A DNA stretch of 53,755 bases from Streptomyces sp. JJ38 (lineage in GTDB: Bacteria; Actinomycetota; Actinomycetes; Streptomycetales; Streptomycetaceae), in the NCBI RefSeq assembly GCF_019303475.1, contig NZ_JABLSI010000057.1, positions 1 to 53,755 of the forward strand. Reading direction: 5' to 3'. A program made the translations under genes and the position numbers. Position 1 is the stretch's first letter. Each line of letters opens with the position of its first letter. The notes under the pieces were generated by a model. The model was not told where the DNA came from. It ran no database searches and was given only the letters and a program-made list of their open reading frames with translations. Shown in pieces: positions 21,306 through 31,798 of this stretch.

Positions 21306-22520
21306 TCAGGACGGCGGGGGGCGCAGGAGGGCGTCCGGGGCGGTGGGGAGGGGGTGGCCGCGCAGGGAGTGCAGCAGCGCGTAGGCGCGGGTGTCGCCCA
21401 CCAGGACGCCGCCCAGCAACGTGTCGCCGTCCGGGCCGAGGGTGAGCCGGGCGTAGGTTCCGGCGCCCGGGTTCCCGACGCTGAAGGCCAGCGAGCCCTC
21501 CGTCGTCCCGTGGGCGTCCCCGAAGCTGGCCACCTCCAGTTCCAGCAGCTTGAGCCGGGTGGCGAGGTCCGGTTCGGGCAGCGGGGCGGGGGCCTCCTCC
21601 GTGAGCTGGGCGGCCACGGACTCGGCCATCCGGTAGCCCGGGCCGACCAGCCCGTGGCAGCGGCCGCGCAGCGCCGCGCACTCGCCGACGGCCCACACCC
21701 GTGGATCGGCGGTGCGGCAGTGGCCGTCCACCCGGAAACCGCCGCGTGGCCCGCGCTCCAGCCCCGCGGCCTCGGCCAGTTCGTCACGCGGGCGGATGCC
21801 TGCGGCGAACACCACGACGGATGCCTCAAGGACCCGCCCGTCCGACAGCACGACCGCCCGGGCCCGGCCGTCCGGACCCGCCGTCACCTCGCGGACGGTC
21901 ACCTCGCAGTGCGGCGTGAGGCCGAGCGAACGCAGCCGGGCGGCGAGGAGCGCGCCGCCGTCCGCGTCGAGCTGGGCGGGCATCGGCCAGGGCGCGAACT
22001 CCACGACGTGCGGGCTCAGCCCGAGCCCCCGCAGGCTGCCCGCCGCCTCCAGCCCGAGCAGGCCGCCGCCGACCACGACCCCGGGGCGCCCGGGACGGGC
22101 CGCCGCGCGGATCGCGTCCAGGTCGTCGAGGGTGCGGTGCGCGAAGCACCCCGGCAGGTCGTGCCCGGGGACGGGCGGCACGAACGAACGGGAGCCGGTG
22201 GCCAGGACGAGCGCGTCGTAGCGGACCTCGGTGCCGTCCGAGCAGGCCACCGTCCGCCGCCCGCGGTCCAGGCCGACCACGCGTACGCCCTGACGGACCG
22301 TGAGGGCGGGGCCGTCCTCGCCCGGGACGTCCCGCAGCCGCAGCTCCTCCTCGCGGCGGCCGTTCAGATACGAGGACAGGGCCACGCGGTCGTAGGCGGG
22401 CCGGTTCTCCTCGCCGAGCACCACGATCCGCCAGCGCCGCGCCGGGTCCCGTCGGCGCAGCTCGGCCACCAGCCGGTGCGCGACCATGCCGTGCCCGACG
22501 ACGACGAGGGTGCCGCTCAC
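21306..22520 (-). CDS. NirB-like FAD/NAD(P)-dependent oxidoreductase (N-terminal part only)
   Basis: 404 residues from GTG 22520, overlapping the upstream stop (GTGA). Pyridine-nucleotide-disulphide-oxidoreductase fold: FAD-binding VVVGHGMVAHRLV at the N-terminus (the NirB signature with MVAHR), ATGSRSFVPP near 110, the NAD-binding VVGGGLLGLEAAGSL near 150 and the second FAD motif VWAVGECA near 270. It aligns with the first ~400 residues of nitrite reductase NirB but stops before the BFD and sirohaem/Fe-S domains. In this operon it probably passes electrons from NAD(P)H to the nitrate reductase or a separate nitrite reductase. It is not a nitrite reductase by itself. Confidence 0.85.
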   Translation of the reverse strand: MSGTLVVVGHGMVAHRLVAELRRRDPARRWRIVVLGEENRPAYDRVALSSYLNGRREEELRLRDVPGEDGPALTVRQGVRVVGLDRGRRTVACSDGTEVRYDALVLATGSRSFVPPVPGHDLPGCFAHRTLDDLDAIRAAARPGRPGVVVGGGLLGLEAAGSLRGLGLSPHVVEFAPWPMPAQLDADGGALLAARLRSLGLTPHCEVTVREVTAGPDGRARAVVLSDGRVLEASVVVFAAGIRPRDELAEAAGLERGPRGGFRVDGHCRTADPRVWAVGECAALRGRCHGLVGPGYRMAESVAAQLTEEAPAPLPEPDLATRLKLLELEVASFGDAHGTTEGSLAFSVGNPGAGTYARLTLGPDGDTLLGGVLVGDTRAYALLHSLRGHPLPTAPDALLRPPPS

Positions 22521-23998
22521 CGCGCCCCCCGTCCGCCCGCCGCCTGCGCCACGGCCGGACGCGTGCCGTCGGCCGCGGCCAGCGCCGCGCACAGCGAGCG
22601 CAGCTCCGCCACGCAGCTGCCGCAACCGGTGCCCGCCCTGGTCGAGTCGGACAGGCCCGGCACGTCGCGGACGCCGGAGCGCCAGGCCCGCGAGAGTGTC
22701 GAGCGGGTGACGTTGTTGCAGTGGCAGACCACGCTCTCGCCGTCGGGCCGGGGCACCTCGCCCCCGCGCGGCGGGGTCCCGCGCAGCAGCGCCAGCCGGT
22801 CGGAGGGGAGGGGAAGGCCGCGCTCGTAGAGCTGGCCGACGGTGGCGGCGGCGGCCGGCAGGCCGACGAGGACGGCCCGCCGTACGCGGCCCGCGGCCAG
22901 CTCCAGGCGCGCGTAGCCGCCGCGCGCCGGGTCCGAGTACGTCACGCGCTCCACGTCGCGTTCGCCGCGGGCGTCCTCGGGTGGGCCGAACACGGCCAGC
23001 TCCAGACCGCCCACCCGGGGCCGGAGGGCCGGACGGTCGCCCCGGTAGCGCTCGCCGCGGCCGGTGAGGAGCGCGGCGAGGGTGTCGGCCTGGGCCCAGG
23101 CGGTGTGCACCGAGCCGGGGACGCCGACGGCGTGCTCCGCGCAGTCCCCGATGGCGTGGACGCGCGGGTCGGTGGTGCACAGCCGGTCGTCGACGAGCAC
23201 CCCGGAGCGGACCGCGAGCCCGGCCCGCCGGGCGAGCGCCGTCTCCGGCAGCACCCCGGCGCACACCACCAGCGTCCCGGCCGGCACCTTCTCGCCGTCG
23301 GCCAGCAGCAGCCCGTCCGGCAGCCGTCGCACAGCCCGGCGCGAGGTCAGCAGCCGCACTCCGAGCCCCTCCAGGTGCCGGACGAGCAGCTCGCCCGCTC
23401 GGGCGTCCAGGCGCTCGTGCAGCGGGTGCGGGCCCTGGTGCACCAGGCTGACGTCGTGCCCCCGCCCGCGCAGCGCGACGGCGGCCTCCACCCCGAGCAC
23501 CCCGCCGCCGAGCAGACAGACGGGCCCCGCCGCGGCACCGGCCGCGATCTCCGCGCAGTCCCGCGGGGTGCGCAGGACGGCGACTCCGGGCGCCGGCGCG
23601 CCGTCCGGGCCGCGCAGCCCGGGCAACTCCGGCAGCCGCGGCCGCGCCCCGGTGGCCAGCACCAGCGTGTCGTAGCGGAACCCGCCGCCGTCCTCGGTGC
23701 GCACGGTCCGGTTCTGGCGGTCCAGGGACACGACCCGCACGCCGGTACGGACGGTGGTGCCCCCGTCCTCCATCCCGGCCGCGGGCGGTGGCTCCAGCGC
23801 CTCGGCCGGGAGCCGCCCGGCGAGGACGAGCGACAGCAGCGGCCGGTGGTACGCCGCGCGCGGCTCGGCGCCCAGCACGGTGACCGGGCCGCGGTGCCCG
23901 AGCCGGGCCAGCCGCTCGGCCAGCCGGTGCCCGGCCGGTCCGTTCCCGACGACGACGACCGCGTCGTCCATACGCGCGTGCGCCGCCCCGGCGCTCAC
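22517..23998 (-). CDS. FAD-dependent reductase with C-terminal BFD [2Fe-2S] domain
   Basis: 493 residues from GTG 23998, which overlaps the nitrate reductase stop; ATG 23971 (MDDAVVVVGNG) is the alternative start and also begins right at the FAD motif. Domains: FAD/NAD(P) reductase (VVVGNGPAGHRL, ATGARPRLP, CLLGGGVLGVEAA, VHAIGDCAEH) to ~410, then a BFD-like [2Fe-2S] domain at the end with VVCHCNN and GTGCGSC supplying four Cys. The architecture matches the small reductase subunit that feeds NAD(P)H electrons to assimilatory nitrate reductases (NasB/NasC type, naming varies). Middle gene of a fully coupled three-gene operon. Confidence 0.87.
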   Translation of the reverse strand: MSAGAAHARMDDAVVVVGNGPAGHRLAERLARLGHRGPVTVLGAEPRAAYHRPLLSLVLAGRLPAEALEPPPAAGMEDGGTTVRTGVRVVSLDRQNRTVRTEDGGGFRYDTLVLATGARPRLPELPGLRGPDGAPAPGVAVLRTPRDCAEIAAGAAAGPVCLLGGGVLGVEAAVALRGRGHDVSLVHQGPHPLHERLDARAGELLVRHLEGLGVRLLTSRRAVRRLPDGLLLADGEKVPAGTLVVCAGVLPETALARRAGLAVRSGVLVDDRLCTTDPRVHAIGDCAEHAVGVPGSVHTAWAQADTLAALLTGRGERYRGDRPALRPRVGGLELAVFGPPEDARGERDVERVTYSDPARGGYARLELAAGRVRRAVLVGLPAAAATVGQLYERGLPLPSDRLALLRGTPPRGGEVPRPDGESVVCHCNNVTRSTLSRAWRSGVRDVPGLSDSTRAGTGCGSCVAELRSLCAALAAADGTRPAVAQAAGGRGAR

Positions 23999-26154
23999 GC
24001 CGGCTCCGGGCACGGGCCGACGCGGACGGCGCACACCTTGAACTCGGGCATCTCGCTGCGCGGGTCCAGCGCCGGGTTGGTCAGCAGGTTGGCGCGGCCC
24101 CGCCCGGCGAAGTGGAACGGCACGAAGACGGTGTCGGCGCGCAGGCCGGGGACCACGCGCACCCGGGCCGTCATGCTGCCCCGGGCGGAAGCGACCCGGG
24201 CCAGCGCGCCCTCGGCGAGCCCGGCCCGCTCGGCGGTGTCCGGATGCATTTCGACGTACACCTCCGGTACGGCGTCGAGGAGTTCGGGGGTGCGGCGCGT
24301 CTGGGCCCCGGACTGGTAGTGGGCCAGGGCCCGGCCCGTCGTCGCGTACAGCGGGTACTCCCGGCTGACGTCCTCGCCCGCCGCACGGTGCTCGACGGCG
24401 GCGAAGCGGGCCCGGCCGTCCGGGTGGGCGAAGCCGTCCAGGAACAGGCGTGGTGTGCCCGGGTGCGGGGGCCCGCCCGGCGGGGCGGCGGGGCAGGGCC
24501 AGTGCAGCGCCTCCCCGGCGTCGAGCCGCTCGTAGTCGATGCCCGCGTAGTCCGCCCGGCCCCCGGACGAGGCCCGGCGCAGCTCGTCGAAGACGGCCCG
24601 GGGCTCGGCGGGGAACGCCTCCGCGGGGCGGCCGAGCCGCACCGCGAGCTCCCGCAGCACCTCCAGGTCGGTGCGCACCCCGGGCGGCGGAGGAAGCAGC
24701 CGGCGGCGGCGCAGGACCCGGCCCTCCAGGCTCGTCATCGTGCCGTCCTCCTCGGCCCACTGCGCGACCGGCAGCACGACGTCGGCCAGCTCGGCCGTCT
24801 CGGAGGGCACGAAGTCCGCCACGACCAGGAGGTCCAGCGCGGCCAGCCGCTCGGTGACGTGGCCCGCGTGCGGCGCGGAGACCGCCGGGTTGGCCCCGAA
24901 GACCAGCAGCGCGCGCGGGCCCTCCGGGCGGCCGAGCGCGTCCAGCAGCCGGTAGGCGCTGCGCCCGGGGCCCGGAAGCCCGTCCGGGTCGACGCCCCAC
25001 ACCTCGGCGATCCGCTCGCGGGCCACCGGGTCCGTCAGCGAGCGGTAGCCGGGGAGCTGGTCCGCCTTCTGCCCGTGCTCCCGGCCGCCCTGCCCGTTGC
25101 CCTGGCCGGTCAGGCAGCCGTAGCCGCTGCCCTCCCGGCCCGGGAGCCCGAGCGCGAGGGCGAGGTTGACGAAGGCGGCCGCCGTGTCGGCGCCCTTGCT
25201 GTGCTGCTCCACGCCCCGGCCGGTCAGGACGTAGGCGGAGCGCGCCTCGGCCAGCAGCCGCACGGCCTCGCGCTGCAGCCCGGCCGGCACGCCGGTGACC
25301 TGTTCCACCCGCTCCGGCCACCAGCCGGCCGCGTGCCGCCACGCCTCCTCGAAGCCCGTGGTGCGCTCGGCCACGTACGCGGCGTCCCAGTGGCCCTCGG
25401 CCCGGGCGATGTGGAGCAGGCCGAGGGCCAGGGCCAGGTCGGTGCCGGGCGTGGGCTGGAGGTGCAGCTTCGCGGCCCGCGCGGTGCGGGTGGGTCGCGG
25501 GTCGATGACGACGAGGGCCGCCTGCTCCAGATGCCGCAGCAGCGGCGGCATGGTCTCGGCCGGGTTGGCCCCGGCGAGCAGGACGACGTCGGCCCGGCCC
25601 AGGTCGGTGACGGGGAAGGGCAGGCCCCGGTCGAGCCCGAAGGCGGCGTTGCCCGCCGCGGCGGCCGAGGACATGCAGAACCGGCCGTTGTAGTCGATCT
25701 GGCCCGTGCCGAGGGCGACGCGGGCGAACTTGCCCAGGAGGTACGCCTTCTCGTTGGTCAGCGCGCCGCTGCCGTAGACGCCCACGGCGTCCGCCCCGTG
25801 CTCGTCCGCCGCCCGGCGCAGCCCGGCCGCGACGGCGTCGAGCGCCGTCTCCCAGCCCACCGGGGCCAGCTCGCCGTCGGCGCCGCGCAGCAGCGGGGTG
25901 CGCAGCCGGTCGGGGGTGTCGAGAACGGCGGCGGCGGACCAGCCCTTCTGGCACAGCCCGCCCCGGTTGACGGGGAAGTCCGAGGGCCGCACCCGCACGC
26001 GCCCGGCGCCGGAGCCGGACCGTGGGCCGGTTCCGGGGTCGTCGGTTCCCGGGTCGTGGGTGAGCCGGGTGCCGCACTGGAGCGCGCAGTAGGGGCAGTG
26101 GGTGGCCACCTCCCGCGGCCCGCTCACGTCGCCTCTCCGTCCGTGTCCTGCCAT
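23995..26154 (-). CDS. nasA: Assimilatory nitrate reductase, molybdopterin catalytic subunit
   Basis: 719 residues. Cytoplasmic bis-MGD enzyme reducing nitrate to nitrite. An N-terminal [4Fe-4S] domain has CPYCALQCG and, ~40 residues later, GGLCQKGW. The molybdopterin oxidoreductase domain follows (GSGALTNEKAYLLGKF, YNGRFCMSSA, LLAGANPAETMP, TGRGVEQHSKG). The dinucleotide-binding domain is C-terminal (LYATTGRALAHYQSG, VPFHF). There is no Tat signal, as expected for an assimilatory enzyme. Two starts are nearly equal: ATG 26154 and GTG 26127 are each preceded by GGAGAGGCG 7 nt away; I give the longer. Fully coupled to two reductase genes. No nitrate transporter or sirohaem nitrite reductase is in the window. 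Confidence 0.9.
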   Translation of the reverse strand: MAGHGRRGDVSGPREVATHCPYCALQCGTRLTHDPGTDDPGTGPRSGSGAGRVRVRPSDFPVNRGGLCQKGWSAAAVLDTPDRLRTPLLRGADGELAPVGWETALDAVAAGLRRAADEHGADAVGVYGSGALTNEKAYLLGKFARVALGTGQIDYNGRFCMSSAAAAGNAAFGLDRGLPFPVTDLGRADVVLLAGANPAETMPPLLRHLEQAALVVIDPRPTRTARAAKLHLQPTPGTDLALALGLLHIARAEGHWDAAYVAERTTGFEEAWRHAAGWWPERVEQVTGVPAGLQREAVRLLAEARSAYVLTGRGVEQHSKGADTAAAFVNLALALGLPGREGSGYGCLTGQGNGQGGREHGQKADQLPGYRSLTDPVARERIAEVWGVDPDGLPGPGRSAYRLLDALGRPEGPRALLVFGANPAVSAPHAGHVTERLAALDLLVVADFVPSETAELADVVLPVAQWAEEDGTMTSLEGRVLRRRRLLPPPPGVRTDLEVLRELAVRLGRPAEAFPAEPRAVFDELRRASSGGRADYAGIDYERLDAGEALHWPCPAAPPGGPPHPGTPRLFLDGFAHPDGRARFAAVEHRAAGEDVSREYPLYATTGRALAHYQSGAQTRRTPELLDAVPEVYVEMHPDTAERAGLAEGALARVASARGSMTARVRVVPGLRADTVFVPFHFAGRGRANLLTNPALDPRSEMPEFKVCAVRVGPCPEPA

Positions 26155-26426
26155 GCCGCCTCTCCCCCCGGGATGCCGCAGCCCGTCCGGCGGGTGCGTG
26201 CCGGGGCCGGTGGCCGGGCGCACGCGCCCGGACCCGGCACCCTCACCCGCGGCCGTCTGTGGTCACTGGTCTTCCACTCGAACCTGTGAACCGTGATCGA
26301 CTATACGTTCCCCAGGTCTGCCCGTTCCGATTCCTCCTTGTGCAGGGGCCGTTGTCAGAGCCTTCTGCAAGGATGGCGAAGCACGCGGTACGACGGCAGG
26401 CGTATGGGCGATGAGAGGGATGCGCC

Positions 26427-27434
26427 ATGGCAAACGAGCAGGTCAGCAACGTGAAAAACCCGGCGGACGAGTTCCCGAGGCTGGCGGACCCGTTCCGGCG
26501 GGAGCTGCTGGCCCACTGCTACCGGATGCTGGGCTCCGTGCACGACGCCGAGGACCTCGTCCAGGAGACCTATCTGCGGGCCTGGCGGGCGTACGAGAAG
26601 TTCGAGGGCCGCTCGTCCATGCGTACCTGGCTGCACCGGATCGCCACGAACACCTGTCTCGACGCCCTGGAGAGCCGCGGCAGGCGGCCCCTGCCCACCG
26701 GCCTGGGCGCACCCAGCGCCGACCCGGCCGACGAGCTGGTCGAGCAGGGCGAGGTGCCGTGGCTGGAGCCCGTGCCCGACGCCCTGGTCGGGGCCGACGG
26801 GGCGGACCCGGCGGCCGTCGTCACCTCACGCGAGAGCATCCGGCTGGCCTTCGTGGCCGCCCTCCAGCACCTGCCCGCCCGGCAGCGCGCGGTCCTGCTT
26901 CTGCGGGACGTGCTGAGGTGGCGCGCGGCCGAGGTCGCCGAGCTGCTGGAGACGTCCACGGCCTCGGTGAACAGCGCCCTGCAGCGGGCCCGTGCCCAGC
27001 TCAGGAAGGCGGCGCCCGAGGAGGACACGGTGGCCGAGCCCGACGAGCAGGAGAAGCGGGAGCTGCTGAACCGCTACGTCGCGGCCTTCGAGGTCAAGGA
27101 CATGAGCGAGATCGTCAAGTTGTTCACGCAGGACGCCGTCTGGGAGATGCCGCCGTTCACCGGTTGGTACCAGGGCCCCGCCGTCATCCGCGAGCTGATC
27201 GACACCCGGTGCCCCGGCGGCCCCGGCGACATGAAGCTCGTCCCCGCGCCGGCCAACGGGCAGCCCGCCTTCGGTCTGTACATGCGTGCCGAGGACGGCA
27301 CCTACCAGCCCTTCCACCTCCAGGTCCTCACCCTCAGGGGCACCGGGGTCGCTCACGTGGCCGCCTTCTTCGACACCGAGCTGTTCCCCACCTTCGGTCT
27401 GCCGGAGTTCCTCCCGGCCGAGGCCGGGCAGTGA
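26427..27434 (+). CDS. ECF sigma factor with C-terminal SnoaL-like domain (SigX5/SigG group)
   Basis: 335 residues from ATG 26427. Sigma region 2 (~20-95; RMLGSVHDAEDLVQETYLRAW) and region 4 (~145-195; LPARQRAVLLLRDVLRW, ETSTASVNSALQRAR) recruit RNA polymerase to specific promoters. The remaining ~140 residues form a SnoaL/NTF2-like domain (KRELLNRYVAAFEVKDM, FTGWYQG), which in such sigma factors replaces a separate anti-sigma factor. The layout matches the TIGR02960 (SigX5) family related to mycobacterial SigG. Its TGA overlaps the GTG of an alpha/beta hydrolase gene, so the two are expressed together. The target promoter is not evident. Confidence 0.92.
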   Translation: MANEQVSNVKNPADEFPRLADPFRRELLAHCYRMLGSVHDAEDLVQETYLRAWRAYEKFEGRSSMRTWLHRIATNTCLDALESRGRRPLPTGLGAPSADPADELVEQGEVPWLEPVPDALVGADGADPAAVVTSRESIRLAFVAALQHLPARQRAVLLLRDVLRWRAAEVAELLETSTASVNSALQRARAQLRKAAPEEDTVAEPDEQEKRELLNRYVAAFEVKDMSEIVKLFTQDAVWEMPPFTGWYQGPAVIRELIDTRCPGGPGDMKLVPAPANGQPAFGLYMRAEDGTYQPFHLQVLTLRGTGVAHVAAFFDTELFPTFGLPEFLPAEAGQ

Positions 27435-28258
27435 GCGCGGGCTCACCGGTGGAGCACCCCCGCGTCACGGTTCTCCAGCGCCCGGCCGCGCCGGGCGCGC
27501 TGATCCTGCTCCTGCACGGGGGCCGGGCGGACGCGCTGGAGCCCCCGACGCGGTGGAACCTGCCGGGCCTGCGCATGCGCCCGTTCGCCCGGGCCGTCGC
27601 CCGCTCCTGCGCCGCCGAGCGGCCCGTCGTGGCCCAGGTGCGCTACCGGCACCGCGGCTGGAACGGCTCGCGGGCCGACGCCGCACGGGACGCCGAGAGC
27701 GCGCTGGCGGCCCTGCTGGCGGAGCTCGGCGAGCTGCCCGTCGTCCTGGTCGGGCACTCCATGGGCGGCCGGGCCGCCCTGCACATCGCCGGGCACCCCC
27801 GGGTGCGCGGTGTCGTGGGGCTCGCCCCCTGGTGCCCGGAGGAGGAGCCCGTCACGCACCTCAGCGGCCGCGCCCTGGCCCTCGTGCACGACACGGCGGA
27901 CGCCACGACCCACGCCGAGGCCACCTGGAGCCTGGCCGCCCGGGCCCGGGCGGCCGGAGCCCGGGCCTGCGGCGTCGTCCTGTCCGGCAGCGACCACGCC
28001 ATGCTGCGCCGCGCCGGTCTCTGGCACGCCCTGGCCGGCGTCCTCACCCAGGGCGTGTTGCGGCCCGATGCCCTGCCCGAGCGGGTGGCCGCAGCCCTGG
28101 CCCCGCCCGGCCGGGGGGCGCCCACGCCGGGCGCCGACGGGCCGCCGTGGCTGCTCACCCCGGCCGACGTGCTGGGGGAGGGCCGGGCCCGCCGTGCCGT
28201 GGAGCGTGGCCGGGCGCGTCGCGCCGTCGAGCGGGTCAACGGCGACGGGCCGCCCTGA
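27431..28258 (+). CDS. Alpha/beta hydrolase, coupled to the ECF sigma factor
   Basis: 275 residues from GTG 27431, overlapping the sigma stop. Serine hydrolase fold: oxyanion LLLHGGRAD near residue 25, nucleophile elbow GHSMGG near 100, and GSDHAML near 190 supplying the probable catalytic His. The last ~40 residues are Arg/Ala-rich and contain an exact duplication of GRARRAVER. The substrate is unknown. Translational coupling to a sigma factor suggests a shared stress or detoxification regulon. The 3' end overlaps the convergent sdhB gene by 23 bp. Confidence 0.85.
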   Translation: MSAGSPVEHPRVTVLQRPAAPGALILLLHGGRADALEPPTRWNLPGLRMRPFARAVARSCAAERPVVAQVRYRHRGWNGSRADAARDAESALAALLAELGELPVVLVGHSMGGRAALHIAGHPRVRGVVGLAPWCPEEEPVTHLSGRALALVHDTADATTHAEATWSLAARARAAGARACGVVLSGSDHAMLRRAGLWHALAGVLTQGVLRPDALPERVAAALAPPGRGAPTPGADGPPWLLTPADVLGEGRARRAVERGRARRAVERVNGDGPP

Positions 28259-28972
28259 GGAAGCCACGGTTCATCGCGGCGATGGACGGCAGCGGGACGC
28301 CCTTCGGGCAGGCCGTCGCGCACGCGCCGGTGTTGGTGCAGCCGCCGAAGCCCTCCGCGTCCATGGTCCCGACCATGGACAGCACCCGCCGGTCGCTCTC
28401 CGGCTCGCCCTGCGGGAGGGAGTTCAGATGGGCGACCTTGGCCGCCGTGAAGAGCATGGCCGAGCCGTTGGGGCAGGCGGCCACGCAGGCTCCGCAGCCG
28501 ATGCACGCCGCGTTCTCGAAGGACCGCTCCGCGTCGTCCTTGGGCACCGGCACGGCGTGGGCCTCCGGGGCGCTGCCGGTGGGCGCGGTGATGTAGCCGC
28601 CGGCGCCGATGATCCGGTCGAGGGCCGAGCGGTCCACCATCAGGTCCTTGACCACGGGGAAGGCCGCCGCCCGCCACGGCTCGACGTCGATGGTGTCGCC
28701 GTCCGCGAAGTGCCGCATGTGCAGCTGGCACGCGGTGGTGCGCTCGGGACCGTGCGCCTGCCCGTCGATCACCATGCCGCAGGCGCCACAGATGCCCTCC
28801 CGGCAGTCGTGGTCGAAGGCGACGGGCTCCTCGCCCCGCAGGACGAGATCCTCGTTGAGCGCGTCGAGGACCTCCAGGAACGACATGTCGGGGGAGACGT
28901 CGGAGACTTCGTAGGCGGTCATCCGGCCGGGTGCGTCGGGGCCGGCCTGCCGCCAGACGCGCAGGGTGAGCC

Positions 28973-28976
<4 letters not shown>
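28236..28976 (-). CDS. sdhB: Succinate dehydrogenase/fumarate reductase iron-sulfur subunit
   Basis: 246 residues from ATG 28976, overlapping the sdhA stop (ATGA). Passes electrons from the flavoprotein to the membrane quinone site. The [2Fe-2S] motif CREGICGACG is near residues 58-67; the ferredoxin-like half has CIGCGACVAACPNG near 154 and CATACPKGVPL near 215. The linear reading frame extends far upstream, but that part is sdhA shadow. Last gene of sdhCAB. Confidence 0.94.
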
Positions 28977-30997
<2,021 letters not shown>

Positions 30998-30998
30998 G

Positions 30999-31703
30999 TC
31001 AGTTCACCACTCCGGTCATGACGGCGAGGGGGACGGAGAGGAAGCCGGCGGTCAGGACGAGCGCCAGGGCCTCGGAGGTGACGCGGACGGCCCGGGCGCT
31101 CCGCGCGCCGACGGCGCCCAGGGTGCGCCCGGCGCTGAGCAGCCCGTGCCGCACGTGGAGCCCGACGGCGAGCATGGCCACGCAGTAGATGACGTTGCCG
31201 TACCAGGTGCCGAACGTCGCGACGACGTTCTCGTAGGGCCGGCCGGGCTCGCCGTTGGGGTTCACGGTGCCCGTCGTCAGGTCCAGCACGTGCCAGACGA
31301 CGAACAGCGCGAGGATCACCCCGCCCCAGCGCATCGTGCGCGTGGCGTAGTCGGTGCGGGCGCGCCGGTGGGTGTAGGCGACCGGCCGGGCGGCCCGGTC
31401 GCGCCGGGTGAGCTGGTAGGCGGCCACGCCGTGGAGCACGACCGAGGCGAGCAGCCCCGCCCGCGCGAACCACAGGAACCACTCGTACCGCAGGAAGGGT
31501 TCGCCGATCGTGCGCAGCCAGTGGGCGTAGCCGTTGAACTCCTCCGGGCCGAAGAAGATCTTCAGGTTGGCCAGCATGTGCACGACCAGGTACAGCAGCA
31601 TGACCGCGCCGGTGACGGCCATGACCGCCTTCTTGCCGACGGTCGAGCGCCACACCACCGCCGCGATGGACGGTCGTCTCTCCGTCTTCGTCGCCAGAGC
31701 CAT
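30999..31703 (-). CDS. sdhC: Succinate dehydrogenase cytochrome b subunit (type B, five TM)
   Basis: 234 residues from ATG 31703. Five hydrophobic helices are visible (~24-45, ~68-90, ~115-137, ~160-180, ~205-228). His residues inside helices (LVVHMLANLK, LHGVAAYQL, VVWHVLDLTTG, LHVRHGLLSA) are candidates for di-haem ligation. This membrane anchor reduces menaquinone. First gene of sdhCAB, 1 bp before sdhA, and divergent from a LysR gene. Confidence 0.93.
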   Translation of the reverse strand: MALATKTERRPSIAAVVWRSTVGKKAVMAVTGAVMLLYLVVHMLANLKIFFGPEEFNGYAHWLRTIGEPFLRYEWFLWFARAGLLASVVLHGVAAYQLTRRDRAARPVAYTHRRARTDYATRTMRWGGVILALFVVWHVLDLTTGTVNPNGEPGRPYENVVATFGTWYGNVIYCVAMLAVGLHVRHGLLSAGRTLGAVGARSARAVRVTSEALALVLTAGFLSVPLAVMTGVVN

Positions 31704-31760
31704 GCCCTCGACGCTAGGAGCCGCCTACTCGATCCGTCCAAGACATGGAATGCGTCAGCA

Positions 31761-31779
31761 CGATAGTGAACACCTATCG
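31761..31779. promoter_or_regulatory. LysR-box dyad in the sdhC-LysR divergent region
   Basis: Perfect 6-bp arms CGATAG-N7-CTATCG (19 bp), containing the T-N11-A core typical of LysR-type regulator sites. It lies 20 bp before the LysR ATG and 57 bp from the sdhC ATG in a 95-bp divergent gap, so one bound protein could autoregulate and control sdhCAB. Confidence 0.65.
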
Positions 31780-31798
31780 ACACCCTTAGACTGGACCC

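Noticed and set aside
26155..26426. GlnR-type binding boxes between nasA and the sigma factor gene
   Set aside because: Nitrate genes in Streptomyces are often GlnR targets, but I found only scattered GTTCAC/GAAC pieces without the expected a-site/b-site spacing.
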